Positions 12,039-23,448 of a DNA stretch of 64,000 bases are shown in pieces. The stretch's first letter is position 1. Every line of letters begins with the position of its first letter. The notes under the pieces were generated by a model. The model was not told the origin of the DNA. It saw nothing but the letters and a program-made list of their open reading frames with translations, and did no database searches. The DNA comes from Hirsutella rhossiliensis (lineage: Eukaryota; Ascomycota; Sordariomycetes; Hypocreales; Ophiocordycipitaceae): contig NW_025408679.1 of assembly GCF_020360975.1 (NCBI RefSeq), positions 310,001-374,000 of the forward strand, read 5' to 3'. A program made the position numbers and the translations under genes.

Positions 12039-12717
12039 GCGACGTCGTGTCCTCGGATCCTCGGGCAGTGGTTGACTGACCTGGCCGTGGACCGGCAAGT
12101 AGACAAGGGGGATGAGTGGGAACAGGAGAGGAGAGCGCCATGCCGCCATCTCCTCTCGCTTCCTTCATTTTGACTCCCCCCTTTCCCCCTTTTTTTGGAG
12201 TAAATTTGTTTGCGCCGCGCATCGAGCGAGATTTAGAGTCGAGTTAAAAAGCAGAGTTGAGGGGCATCTTGTTTACCACATCGCCGAGTTCAGCGCGTGT
12301 ACAGAAATAAGGACGTTGGGTGCATTTTTACGAGCCAAGGATGGAATTTGAGAAGACAATACCCAGGGAGAAACATTGATCTTGATATCTGGAACGGGGG
12401 CGAATTTGGGGACTGCGCAAAAGTTGAGACCGTGTACATGGTGTTTGTGCCATCTTGGGGGCAGGGCGTGTATATAGACGAGCCCGATGGATGGGCGATA
12501 GGGACAGATGTGTGCGTACAATTCTCTGCTTGGTCTAATCTCTGCCTGATCAAAGTTATATGTATGTCTGCCTGGTCAAAACTATATGTATGCGACGAGT
12601 ACTGAGACTGGGCAAACCGAGAGGACGCGGGGTTAGGAAAAGTCGCCCCTGAGCGCCGTGCCATGGGCGCTGCTCAATTTCCTCAACAGTACCTTGGAGT
12701 AGGGAGGTAGGCGACGG
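12039..12717. other. Intergenic DNA between convergent genes
   Basis: This segment should hold the 3' untranslated regions of the remnant (+) and KRI1 (-). Apart from the 26-bp tandem repeat and a T-rich tract near 12185 I see no gene, RNA or regulatory feature. Short frames here lack conserved features. Confidence 0.6.
12541..12592. repeat. 26-bp tandem repeat, two imperfect copies
   Basis: Positions 12541-12566 and 12567-12592 are two adjacent copies of a unit beginning TCTGCCTGRTCAAA and ending TATATGTATG, differing at about three positions. A partial related unit (TCTGCTTGGTC) precedes them at about 12534. It lies in the 3' intergenic DNA between two convergent genes and has no coding role. 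Confidence 0.8.
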
Positions 12718-14861
12718 CTAAGCATCCTCAGCCGCCACACCGCCCTTGCCCTTGGACCGCTTTCTCTTCTTCTTGCGCGCGCCGCCGACATCGCCCACGA
12801 CGTTGCCCTGCCCTTGGCCTGCGTCCCCCCTCTTCGACTCCTTGGCGGTGCCCTTGCTCCTGCTAGCGCCGCCGTCGCCGCCGCCGTCGCGCTGCTGCGA
12901 CATCTCGGCGCCCGCGTCGTCGGCGTCGGCGGCCACGCGCTCAAAGCCGTACGTCGGGCCGGCGGCCTCAAACTCGCGGCCAAACGTGCCGCGGCGCCAC
13001 TCGCGGAGCCGGGCCTTTTTGCCGAGGCGCTTGCGGTCGCGCCGCTTCTTCTGCTCGTCGCGGAACGACGCGAGCTTCTTGAGGCCGGCAAAGTCGTTGA
13101 GCGCCTGGTCCGACGGCGCCAGCAAGATGTCGCGCGCCGTCAGGCCAAACGATTGCGGCGACGTCTCGCGGTACCGGAACGCCGTGGCCGCCGGGGCCGC
13201 CGACGACGCCGACGCCGACGCCTTGCTCAGCAGCTCGTGGTTGGTGAGCTCGAGCTTGGAGTCGACGAGCGCCTCGAGCCGGCTGCGCTCCCGGCGGGCT
13301 GCCTGCTGCGTCTCGAGCCGGGCGCGCTTGTGGTCTGTCGTCTTGCGCTTCTTGGGCGGACGGTCTTGGTCGTCTCCGCTGTCATCGTCCCCTTCCGCGT
13401 GCTCGCCCGCGTTGTCGTCGTCGCTGAGGGCTATCGGCGGCCTGGCCTCGTCGTCCTCAAAGTCGGGGATAATGTCTTTGATGTCAATGTCGTCGTCCCA
13501 CTTGGGCTTCTTGGGGCCCTTCTTCTTCCTGCTCGCGCCGGATTCGGCCTCGTCATCCGACTTGGCCGCTCTGTCCTCCATGGCGTAGTAGTCGTCGCCG
13601 AACCGCCTCTTCATCTCCTCCTCCCACTTGTCGTTGTCCCAGGCGTCGTCGAGAAACTGCATCCACTCCTCCTCCCGGAGTTGCTTTCCTACCGCGCCGG
13701 CAGCCTGCTTGACCATGCGCAGCTTCTCCCCGGTCTCCTCGAGCTTCAGCTTTCGGAGCCTGGCCTTTTCCTCGCGCCTCTGCCGTTTCCCCTCCTCCTT
13801 CTTTTCGCGTTCGAGTTCACGTTGACGCTTTCTGCCGGTCTTCTCTTCACGCCTCACGGATCGTGCGGCCGCAAAGTCTCGGGCGTAGGATTTCAGAACC
13901 TCGTTGCTCTTGGCGGGATCTTCGAACCGCATGTTGTATGCCTGCTCCCATTCATCGGCCATGTCGTTGTCGTCATCGTCGTCTGACTCGAATGCCTTCC
14001 ATTTACCGCCCTCCTCGGGAATCCAGGCCCGCGAAGCCAAGAAATTAGACAAGAAGGTCTCTGGGTTCTTGTTGGCGTTGGCGACGTCCAGTTCAGACAT
14101 CTTCAGCGTCGTGGCCCTCGAGGGATGGACCCCGTTGGAATTGGCTTTTGCCGACTCCTTTTTCTTCATGAAGCCATCGTCGTCGGAGCTCTCGTCCTCT
14201 TCTCCATGTGTGGCATGGATTTCGGACACGATTGATTTCCTCAAGGCATCTTGCTCCTCCGCGTACGTCCGTGGGGAGTCTTCCTCGTCGTCAGAAGCAC
14301 CGACGTCGCCGCGCAGGATTTTTTCTCTTTGGTAGTCGCGCAGGTACACGGGCTTCTCCTTCTTCTCCTTTCCTGCGGCCAGAGCCTCTTCGTCGGGTAG
14401 CTTGACAAATGTGACGTTCTTATCGTAGACCCGGGGGTCCTTGTTTCGAATCGCGTGCAGAGTAGCGGAGATCTGGGCGTCCAAGTCTTCGGTCGCCAAG
14501 AAGCCCTCCTCGTCCTCGGTTTCGTTTGATGAAGACGACTCGTCGCCATCGCTGTCGGCGCCGTCTTTGGCGGCACGGCGTGGGTCTTTCTTGTACTTTT
14601 CTTCCACTTTGCGGCCGTCAGAGGATAGTAGTCAGGCAGATGAGACTTGTGAAACTTACGTCTGTGCTGCTCCTCGCGCTTCTTGTTGTGTTCGAATCGC
14701 CGAGCGTACTCTTCATTCACCTTGAAGCCGCCCGCTTCTTCAATCTGTGCCCCGCCATCCGAGTCGGAGTCGCTGTCCTCCAGGAGAGTAAGCTTGGGAT
14801 GCTTCGACCCTGCAGCTCCTGATTCGGAGGCGGGGCGTGATTTGAGAGCACTCGGAGCCAT
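12718..14861 (-). CDS. KRI1: Kri1-like nucleolar ribosome-assembly protein
   Basis: Exons 14861-14660 and 14606-12718 (minus) with a 53-nt intron (GTAAGT donor, CAAAG acceptor) give 696 residues. Kri1 binds the KH-domain protein Krr1 and is needed in the nucleolus for 40S subunit assembly. The N-terminal Kri1 region has an acidic stretch (LLEDSDSDSD) and basic segments. The middle is charged coiled-coil, with RRREEK-type repeats. The conserved C-terminal Kri1 block starts near residue 430 with KPKWDDDIDIKDIIPDF and continues through RYRETSPQSFGLTARDIL. The C-terminus is lysine/arginine-rich (KKKRKRSKGKG), a probable nucleolar signal. The start at MAPSALKSRP precedes the conserved region and has no upstream competitor in frame. 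It is divergent from the Rab5 gene across 537 bp. Confidence 0.9.
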
Positions 14862-15398
14862 AATTCTGGCCTGGACGTCAGAGGCTTCGATCTGGCAAAC
14901 ACCTGGTGGCGAAGAAGACGGTGCTCGAGACTTGCTTCTCGAGAATTTTTGGCGGTGTGTTTTTTTCTGCCGCCTGTTACTGCGGAGGGATCGTCGGCCA
15001 AGGCGCAACTTTTCGCCGTTGGCGTGGCTGGCGGGGGCGCAGTCTGGAGTACCCAGTACTTGCCATTTCGTGGATCAGTTACAGGCTACGCGCCTCAAAT
15101 GGGAGACCCGCTAGCGCCGAGCCCGTAGAGCAGTGCCTGTAGTAAGCCTTGGACTCGAAGTAGACTCTACTTGAGGTTGCAGGCGTTGAGAACCTCGTCA
15201 TCGTTGCGCCTCTCCTCCGCGTCTCAAAGGTGACTTCTTACTCAAGCCAGCCTTGCCATCCGCGAGCGTCGTTACCAGCCAGCCAGCGAGACCGCAGCAA
15301 GGCCATCGCCGAAATCCCTACCCCTGAGCTCTCTGCCTGGGCCTCGACCCTTTTATCAGCGCGCAGAGTCGCAACTCGATCCGGCCGGCGTTGCAGAG
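14862..15398. promoter_or_regulatory. Shared divergent promoter region KRI1 / Rab5
   Basis: The 537-bp gap separates two genes transcribed away from each other, so both promoters must lie here. I see pyrimidine-rich tracts but no convincing TATA box. One copy of the recurring word GCGCCTCAA is at 15090-15098. Confidence 0.55.
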
Positions 15399-16228
15399 AT
15401 GGCGGATACGAATGCTCCCAAGCCGAGCAGCAGCGTCAAGCTGGTGCTCTTGGGCGAGGCTGCCGTTGGAAAGGTAGCGTTGCTATGAGCCCTGCCATGC
15501 TCGACCCCGAGATTTCGCAGTGCTGATGAACGTTGCATGCAGTCATCGCTGGTCCTGCGGTTCGTCAATAACGACTTCCAGGAGAACAAGGAGCCTACTA
15601 TTGGTGGTGAGTCCCGCCCATGGCCTCGCATTTAATGCCTGATATGCTGACTGGAACGTGCTCAGCGGCCTTTTTGACCCAAAAATGCAACCTGCCCACC
15701 CGGACAATCAAATTCGAGATCTGGGACACGGCGGGCCAGGAGAGGTTCGCCTCACTTGCGCCCATGTACTACCGAAATGCCCAGGCCGCCCTCGTCGTCT
15801 ACGACCTCACTAAGCCAACCTCTCTCGTCAAGGCCAAACACTGGGTCGCCGAACTGCAGAGACAAGCCTCGCCGGGAATCGTCATAGCCCTGGTGGGAAA
15901 CAAGCTCGATCTGGCTGGCGAGTCGGCCCCCCCCGAGGGAGAGGATGCCGATGATGGCCAAGGTTCTGGTGACGCTCGCAAGGTCTCGACGGAGGAGGCC
16001 CAAGCCTACGCCGAGGAGGAGAGCCTGCTATTCTTCGAGACGAGCGCCAAGACGGGCCACAATGTATCCGAGGTCTTCACGGCGATTGCAAACGCAATTC
16101 CTGAGACGTCCCTGAAGTCGGCGAGGGCGGCCGGCGCTAGTGCGGCCGCCACCAGGGCAGGCGAGGAGCAGAGAGTCAACTTGGGAGGGCCCCGGGACGC
16201 GGGAGCCAAGGACGGCTGCGCCTGCTAG
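15399..16228 (+). CDS. VPS21: Rab5-type small GTPase (Vps21/Ypt5 family)
   Basis: Exons 15399-15473, 15543-15606 and 15666-16228 give 233 residues. Rab5 proteins control homotypic fusion and cargo entry at early endosomes. Visible motifs are the P-loop GEAAVGKSS (split by intron 1), switch I with [20 protein letters not shown] (switch II), NKLDL and ETSAKTG for guanine binding, and a C-terminal CAC for double geranylgeranylation. The AAFLTQ effector sequence is typical of Rab5 rather than other Rabs. An acidic insertion of about 15 residues ([15 protein letters not shown]) lies between NKLDL and the following helix. It is longer than in most family members and may separate this paralogue (Ypt52-like) from the canonical form. 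Both introns have GT-AG ends and lie in the N-terminal part. Confidence 0.93.
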
Positions 16229-16845
16229 GGCCACCGCTTTCTTTATACTATGGACCAGGTGCGGCTGTTTTCTTCCTCGACCCCTGTTTGCCCTGGCAAG
16301 TAGTCGATGGCGTCCAGCGCCGAATCGGGGATTTCGGAGTCAAGCTTGCGTTTTGGGAGTCATCAAGTCATTGTTTGCTCTTTTAATGTCGTTCGTCTCG
16401 TTAGATATGCAGCTGTTTGGCCCTGATGGCTGGGCTTGAAATGTGACACGGGACACGCAATGAACGCATCTGTGTTCAGTCAGTGTTGATGACAATAGCC
16501 AGCCAGTGATTCAACGTCTGTTGGTGCCCGTCACTGCTCTTCCTGCCTGGCAGACTTGCCGAGGACGCAGATGGCGCTCACGTGACCCCACCCGAGCTCC
16601 CTCTAGACAGGCCCGCTTTTCATCGAGCGCGTCAAAACTCCTCACCTCAGACATCCTCAGCCTTCTCTCTCTCCCAGCAAATTCGCCCGTCGCCAATCAC
16701 TCGCATGCTCTCCAGTGCCACAAATCATTACCGGTCACGTTTGTGACGTGGCCAAACCTGTCACTCCGAACCGAACCCCCAACAAACATCGCGCCTCCAC
16801 CCATGCAGTCGAGGTAGCGGGCCCGAAAACCCGGCTGCCGACGAC
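16229..16845. other. Intergenic region, Rab5 3' end to RING gene promoter
   Basis: About 617 bases between two genes in the same direction. It contains a palindromic E-box (listed separately) and C/T-rich DNA near 16655-16690 just ahead of the probable transcription start of the downstream gene. No further gene is visible. Confidence 0.55.
16578..16585. promoter_or_regulatory. TCACGTGA E-box palindrome
   Basis: A perfect TCACGTGA lies about 260 bp upstream of the RING gene start. CACGTG is the binding core for bHLH regulators such as Cbf1-type proteins. Occupancy cannot be judged from sequence. Confidence 0.45.
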
Positions 16846-19762
16846 ATGGCTTCGTCCATTTCAGACGCTCAGGCCGAGCTCATCAGGTGCGCTTCTCGGT
16901 GCCGACAGACTTGGAGCTTGCATAATGGCTGACAGTCCCTCCAGCTCGCTCTCGCCCGACGACATTCCCATTAAGCTTCGATGCGCCATCTGCAGCAAGC
17001 TTGCCGTCAACGCCTTTCGCCTTCCCTGCTGCGAACAGGCTATTTGCGAGACGTGTACGACTAACGAGAAGCTTTGGTACCCCCAGCACTTTTCTTTTTC
17101 TAACACCTCGCTAGGTCAATCCAACCTCCCACCTTCATGCCCAGTCTGCGAACATTCCCCTCTGGCTGCCGAGGATTGCAACCCAAACAAGTCGCTGCGC
17201 ACTACGATCCGAGTCTTTCTTCGCACGGCCGAGAAGAAGAGGGAAGCAAATCGTCCCAAAGAACCCAAGGCTTCTGCCCCAGCCACCCCCGTTGATGCCG
17301 CGAAAACGTCTCTGCCAGTCGCAGAACCGAGTGCCAAAGAAGCAGCTGCTAAAGACGACGCCAATGGAACTGCACCTGCCCAAGAAGCACCTGCAGCCTC
17401 TTCTGTGCCAGATGCGACTCAGGGCGCTGACAAGGCAGCTGCCACGCGGCCTGATACTGAGACCTCGTCGGGCCTGCCAAGCCAAAAGGAGCAAGAGTCT
17501 GGTGACGCTCAAGTCCCACAGCAAGGGGATCGTCATGGTCCATCGGGCTCTGCAGCTGAAGAAGCCCTCGAAGCTCGTGTTACCAATGGCCCCGTGGATC
17601 CGAAGCAAGCTGCAACAGACGAGGCCAAAGTCCCCGAGGGTGAGGGCACCGACCACAACAACTACGGCATGGACAGCGGCTTCTCCAACAGCATGGTGTT
17701 TCCCGGGTCCGGCGACTTCAACCAGATGCAAATGATGATGTCCATGCAAAACGGGATGGGCGGCAACTCGTTTGGCGGCTTTCCCATGATGGGTACGGCG
17801 CCTCCTCCTTGGCGCCTCGACCGCCTTCGCGCAAGAGCTAACGCATTTGCAGGCATGGGCATGGACCCGATGACGATGCAAAGCATGTACATGAACGGTG
17901 GCTTTCAAGGCATGGGCATGAACGGCATGAACGGCATGAACGGCATGAACGGCATGGGAGGCTACGGAGGGGGTTTCGGACAAGGCTCCAATAATAACTG
18001 GAACGGTTCACAGTCGTGGAGTTTCGACCAGAATAATTACAATCAAAGTGGTCTCGGCATGGGCACCGGTGATTATGGGAGCTTTAACGCAGGATTCCAG
18101 ACAGGATACAATCAAGGCAATTACGGTCAGTTCAATGACTATCGCCGCAACAACTTCGGGCGTGGTCGAGGCCGCGGCCGCGGCTACTATAGCGGACACA
18201 GCCGAGGCGGATACCACCAGGACGGCGGCATGGCGAACCCCCAGGACCAAGGTTACCAGTCACAGCATGGACCCGGCCACTCTACTCAAGGACAGCTCGT
18301 TTCAGACGCAAAGGGAGACGGCGAACCGGCAGGCGAGCACGCTGTCGGCCTTGCCAGACAGATTGGCGACGAAGGAAGCCAGGGCACGGGACAAAAGCCT
18401 GGACAAGGCGGTGATGCAGACGTGGCACACGGGGACATGAGCCAACCTGCATCCCGTGAGAACCTAGGCAATGAGACTGCCGGAACCATGTCCCATAACA
18501 AGGGGACCGCCACCAGCGAGCGTGGAACCATCCGCTCAGTCTTATCTACGCCAGACGTGCCCATCAACGCCCCGACTGGCCCCAAAGCCATGAGACAGGG
18601 CCTGCCGAACACCAGCCTCCACCATCTCCGAGCTCGGGGCTACCAAGTGGACGCCGCGCCGGCCTCGGCGAGCACGGTAGGAGCCGAGGAGCAGGCGGCC
18701 GCCGATGGCACTTCTCGTCCAAGGAGTAGATCCCCTGACCGTGAGAATGAAAAGACCACTGGCTCTTCGCGTGACCTCAGTCGAGGACGATCCGTGGGCC
18801 ATGACGTGCCTGACCTGGGCAGTCGCGACGTCCTGCCCCAAAGCCGAGACCGCTCGCGCTCAGGGTCACGCAAAGGTAACAGGGCCCAGAGTCGCAGCCG
18901 CAGCCGCAGCCGCAGCCGCAAGAGCTCTCACCGGGAAAGGCGTCGCCGTTCCCCTTCGGCAGACGTCGGCGAAATGGACGACAGCCACCGCCGCAAGAAG
19001 GCGCGAAGCAGCCGACGACACCATGACGACGAGCACCGCAACCCAAGGGAGGACAAGTATGCCGAGAAGTCGCGGTCCGCGTCCCCTGACGAGTCTAGGA
19101 AACCAGTCCATCGCAGCCACAAGGACCGGGAGCACGACAGTCGGAGAGATCGAGACAGACATCGTGAAGATGACCGCCAGAAGTCGGGCCACCGATCTCG
19201 CCGCTCCCATGATCGCGACCGCGAGCGTGATCGTGATCGTGACTATGAGCACTCACGACGTCGTGACAGGGACGGCGACCGCGACAAGGATCGGAAGGAG
19301 CGCAGGGAGCGACAGAAGGGAAAGGACCGCGAGAGGGATCTTCGACATGGCAGCAGCACCGCGCGTCCTTCGGTCAGCCGCAGATCGTCGTCGCCGGACA
19401 AGGCGCTCGACGCTCCGAGCGGCCCACGCGGCCAGGGCGGCCGGGCCTCGGGCTCTCGCGCATCGCATGACCACCGCGCCGACCGCGACCAGCACGACTC
19501 CCACGGAGGCGCCGGCAAGGTCGGCACGGCCAAGGACGCGCACACGCTGGAGCGCGAGGCGCGCAATCGGGAGCGGCTGCTCAAGGAGGCCCAGCGGATG
19601 GCAGGCTTCGCGGGGCTGGCCGGGTCGAAGCGCGGGCGCGACAGTGGCGACGACGGCGGGCGCAAGGCGCGGCGGCCCAGCAGGCGCAGCGAGGCGCGGG
19701 ACGGGGACGAGGAGCGCATGCGGCGTCTCGAGGCCGAGCGCGAGGGCGGGCGGTGGGACTAG
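16846..19762 (+). CDS. RBBP6/Mpe1-type RING protein with Met/Gly-rich, RGG and RS regions
   Basis: Exons 16846-16886, 16945-17054, 17115-17792 and 17853-19762 give 912 residues. Splicing intron 2 restores the RING, with cysteines at 27, 30, 42, 43, 48, 51, 59 and 62. The adjacent CC pair and C4C4 pattern match RBBP6/Mpe1, an E3-like subunit of the cleavage-polyadenylation factor, as does the following PNKSLR. The ubiquitin-like DWNN domain and zinc knuckle of Mpe1 are absent. After a low-complexity acidic middle come a Met/Gly region with NGM repeats, an RGRGRGRG box, a long RS/RD/RE-rich part with (SR)n, and a basic C-terminal coiled segment. The RS and RGG parts suggest pre-mRNA binding or speckle location, which is inference. 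Intron 1 has a tandem acceptor (16934 or 16944); both keep frame. Confidence 0.82.
17920..17957 (+). repeat. 9-bp coding tandem repeat (Asn-Gly-Met)
   Basis: Four to five copies of the unit GGCATGAAC lie in frame and encode the NGM repeats of the RING protein. A repeat of this kind can gain or lose units by slippage without a frameshift. Confidence 0.8.
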
Positions 19763-20646
19763 TACGACCATCGTGAGGGTCGCTCGCGGGGGCATCGCGT
19801 GGGTCGGCCCTAAAACAGCAGCAACAGCCACCTACCACTCGGCAGTTTGCGCGCACTCTTCGGTTTTTTCCTCCTCTTCGTTCACATCTTGTCTCTCGCA
19901 TAAAAGGAACAAGGGAGAGGTGGCTTGCGCGCTCGCGTGCGCTTTCGAGTGTAACTATAATCGTCATCTGTCTTCACGACTTCGGAAAGGTGGGGGCGGT
20001 TGTCTGAAAGGGGAGAAGAAGCCTGGTTTGATGGCGGGTACCGCGGATGATTTGGGAGGTGAGGGGAACCCTGGACGTGACGCTGTCTGTCCCCCCCTTT
20101 CCCCGGGTGTCAGTAAGAGGAAGAAAACCGAGGACCGGTGGAGCTCACCCCGTCTACGGTCAGCAGATCAGTGGAAACGCAGGGTATGCAACAATGGCCA
20201 TGGTCTCGATTGGCCGGCGAAAACAACGGAAACAAAAAGAGAGAACGACAAAAAAAAAGACGATACCCCGGAGCAATCTCTACCCCTGATGAAGCCCAAG
20301 GGAGTCGAGGCCACAGGACGGGACGGTTCGAGAGGAGGGGTTGCTGAAGACGGCTACGGGGTGCCACGTGGCGCGGGAGACACACGAGGTTGGCCATCAA
20401 AAGTGTGCCAGCCTATAGTAGCCCTATGCTGTACCTGGTCCTGAGAGGAAGATGTAGCCCTTGTAGGAATAAAGAGAAATACAAGACAAGAAAGGAGAAT
20501 AAATGGCGTCGAGGACTAGAAAAGCCATCCTGAAGTTTGTACTTTGTTCAACGAAGATTATGCAGCCGACAAGGGTATGGGAGGAATTTCCAACACAAGA
20601 GAAAGAAAAGAGATGTCGAGTGACTAGCACGTGTAAGCGGCTTGTT
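19763..20646. other. Intergenic DNA between convergent genes
   Basis: About 880 bases hold the 3' ends of the RING gene (+) and the transporter (-). There is an A-rich tract near 20248 and two CACGTG words (about 20364 and 20629). Open frames here continue antisense or alternate frames of the neighbours and look spurious. No gene is supported. Confidence 0.55.
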
Positions 20647-22406
20647 TCAAGCCGCAGAGCCAAAGGGTGCATGTCCAGGGCAGTGAGATCCCAAGGGGCA
20701 GCCTCCGTCCAGACCCCGCGCGCAAGCAAACGCGGGGTCGGTGTCGTCATCGGAGGCCTGGGCTGTCAGCCCTGCAGGGAAACGTACAAAGAAAAGAGGT
20801 AGCAGGGTGGTTAGGGAGAGAAAGGCGGCCAGGCCAAGATATGGCAGCCCCATCCAAGCGCCCTCGCTCTTCATGCCGGCAGAGAGCATGCCGGCCAGGG
20901 CAGGGCCAGCGAAGAGCGAGCCTAGCGCCTCGGTCATGCCGATCAGGGTCTGCAGCTTAGCCGTGTGGTGGGCGCTGACGAGGTAGGCGGCCAAGGACCT
21001 GCACACGGCCGCTAGTCCGGCGCCAAGCGTGTTGACGACTAGGCCGGTGACGACGACGTAGATGCGGTCGCTGGCCATGAGCAGACAGCCAAGCGTGAGG
21101 GCGACGGCGGAGGACTGGGCGAGGACGCGGTCCTTGGCGGCTCCAGACCGTCCCTTGGCCGTGGCTCGCGACAGGAGCATCGTGGAGAGGCCCGGCAGGA
21201 TGACGAGCAGAAGCAGCATGTTGACGGTCCCGCGGAGAGAGAGCAGGTAGCCGGCGGCAGCGAGCGACCATTCGAAGCGCTTGCTGACGTACTGGACAAA
21301 AAACTGACTTGTTGCCGCCATCATGGGCATGGGGGCAAGGAAGGTGACGAGGAGGACGGCCAAGGCGGGCTGCCTCAGCAAGTCGAGCGACTCCTTGAGC
21401 TGTGCGACACAACGTCGAAGGTGCCAGTTGAGCATGGACCTGGTTGTGTCGTCGATGGGCTCTTGCTTGTCCGCATCTAGCTTTCTCGGGGACAACGTCT
21501 CGGGAATCAGCAGCAGCATGGCCGCTCCAAGAAGCATGATGCCGAAGCTAATGAGGTATGGAACCCATGGAGAGGTGATTTGCATGAGACCCGACGATAC
21601 GACAGGTCCAATAAAGGACCCCGCCAGGGTCCCAAACATGATGGCGAGAAACCCCGATGCCCTAAAACAACGCGTCGAGTTAGCTTCCGGGCGGCCATGA
21701 TCGGGGAGATGGAGACATGCCTGTGGTCATCAGTCGTCACATCGGATACGGCGGAGTGGAGGGCAGAGATGACGACGCATCTCCCGCCACCTATGAGAAA
21801 GAATGCCGGCGAAAAGAGGACGGTATGGGGGAGCAGCGTCTCTGAGCGGTAAATGACAAGGGCGTTCCATGCCGAGGAGAGGAAGTAGCCGGTAATGAAG
21901 AGTAGCAAGATGGGTTTTCGTCCGATCCTGCCGAGGCCCGAGTCAGCTCTTGCTCATGTTCCCAGCGACGAGTGAGGGATTGGAAGAAAGGAGGAGATGG
22001 TTACTTGTCGGAAAGGGCGGCGTATGGGAAGGCAACCAGCAGACCTGGCGGGTGTTAGTGGACGCGTGCTGATGGCGAGAGAGGAAGACGACGAACCAAT
22101 GGCGGCCTCGAGGGTGTCCATGAGGCCTTTCAAATAGGCAAGCTCGGACTGGACTGAGTCTGCCTTGCATGATTGCTCGTCGATGGGAGCTTCCGTGGCA
22201 TTGCGGACGGTGTAGCGACGACAAATGGCGTCCTCGAGTAGCCTGGTCGAGGGGACAGCGCTCAGAGAGTCGGAGCAGGACAGGAAAAGGACGAGGAGGG
22301 ACAAGAGAAGCACAATAGTCTGTGGTTTCCGTCCTCGACATGATGGCGGCACTCGGGCATCATTAGGCGGCGACTGGCTGCCGAGGAGGGCGGTGGTCTC
22401 GTCCAT
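20647..22406 (-). CDS. Major facilitator superfamily transporter
   Basis: Exons 22406-22097, 22044-22005, 21927-21721 and 21661-20647 (minus) give 523 residues. The protein has the N-terminal helix TIVLLLSLLVLFLSC, then a soluble loop, then the MFS motif A variant YAALSDKIGRKPILLL assembled across exons 2 and 3. Several hydrophobic helices follow, with a charged central loop around PRKLDADKQEPIDD, which fits a 12-helix MFS_1 carrier at a membrane. The substrate cannot be told. Relatives in fungi are loosely described as drug or folate-like carriers. Intron 3 (21720-21662) uses a GC donor (AG|GCATGT) with a GCTAAC branch site and TTTTAG acceptor. The frame and the conserved R-A-S-x-F join require it. 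An in-frame ATG nine codons upstream (22433) is a less likely start. Confidence 0.83.
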
Positions 22407-23448
22407 GGCGAGCGTGGTGGATCTATGATGCAAGGAGAGAGCTCAAGTACTGGGGCCGAGCGGGATGCAGACGGTAGGACGAGCATTGAGGACTCTTTAG
22501 TCAGATGGGTTTGGTATAAAAGCGCATGCTTGAATGTCTTGCACGGCAAACGCGCGCCGCCGTAGAAACGGCCTCCATGCCAGCGACAAAGAGGCCTGTC
22601 TCAGGTTGGTTTCTGGCTGGTCGGGACATGCTCAGCAGCAGTGCCGAAGAGGTTGCAGGCCAGGGTCATTGGGCACAGGGCGCCTCTCATGTCCTTGCGG
22701 GCAGAGACGGCTATTCAATCGAGAAGGTAGAGCGAAGACAGGGCGAAAGGGCTCGTGGCCTTCCATTTTTGACAACGGGCGTTGTGTTCTCTCTCTCTGT
22801 GGCTTGCGGCCGCAGCCAACCACGGCGACCCTTGCTAGAGGGCGGGCGAGCTCGAGGGGCTGAAAGATGTTGGATGAAACGGTGGTTTCCAAAGATAGGT
22901 CCTGCACGTAAAGGGTGCGAGGTGAGACAAGTGGTCAGGCCGACGACGACGCGGGCCGTCCCCCGTTGTCATCCGCCGACGAGGATGCAAGATAGACGTG
23001 ACACATGACACCCGTCACTCGAGCTTTGCATCATGGCATGACTGCATGGAAAACGACAGGACGGCACGGCAGCGGTTCCATCGTCTCGGGGACCTGGGGC
23101 GCTGTTGATGCGGGCCCAAGACGCTGCGTGTACAGAGCCTAGTGGTGGTTGCAGTCCGTTGACATTGCCGATGCGAGGATGATTGGCCGACGCTTCGAAA
23201 AGGGCGGAGAATGACGAGTGGTGATAATGGCCGAGTTGCTTGTTGGCCGTAGGGACGGGCGGTGAGAAAGCGAGGTGAGCTGGCCCGTACTGTGCCACAC
23301 TGTACATAGCACTGTATCAGCGTGGGGGTTGGAGGAAGGCGCCGAGGAACGCTCTCTCCCCCTCTCCCCCCCGTCCTCGGCTTGGCAAAAAGGGATTGTG
23401 CGTCCGAGGCGCACATGCAGGCGGTTTGACGACATAAGTTAAGTACCT

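Noticed and set aside
12814..13986. Long open frame (390 codons) antisense to KRI1
   Set aside because: It is a shadow of GC-rich coding on the other strand. The predicted protein is a valine/leucine/arginine mixture with no domain, while the opposite strand encodes a recognisable Kri1.
18705..20444. 579-codon plus-strand frame overlapping and outrunning the RS region of the RING gene
   Set aside because: It is an alternate frame over R/S/D repeat codons that happens to stay open past the true stop. Composition is threonine/alanine/arginine noise and there is no domain.
22526..23008. 160-codon frame in the transporter-chitinase gap
   Set aside because: No domain, irregular composition, no splice or promoter context. 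Treated as intergenic.
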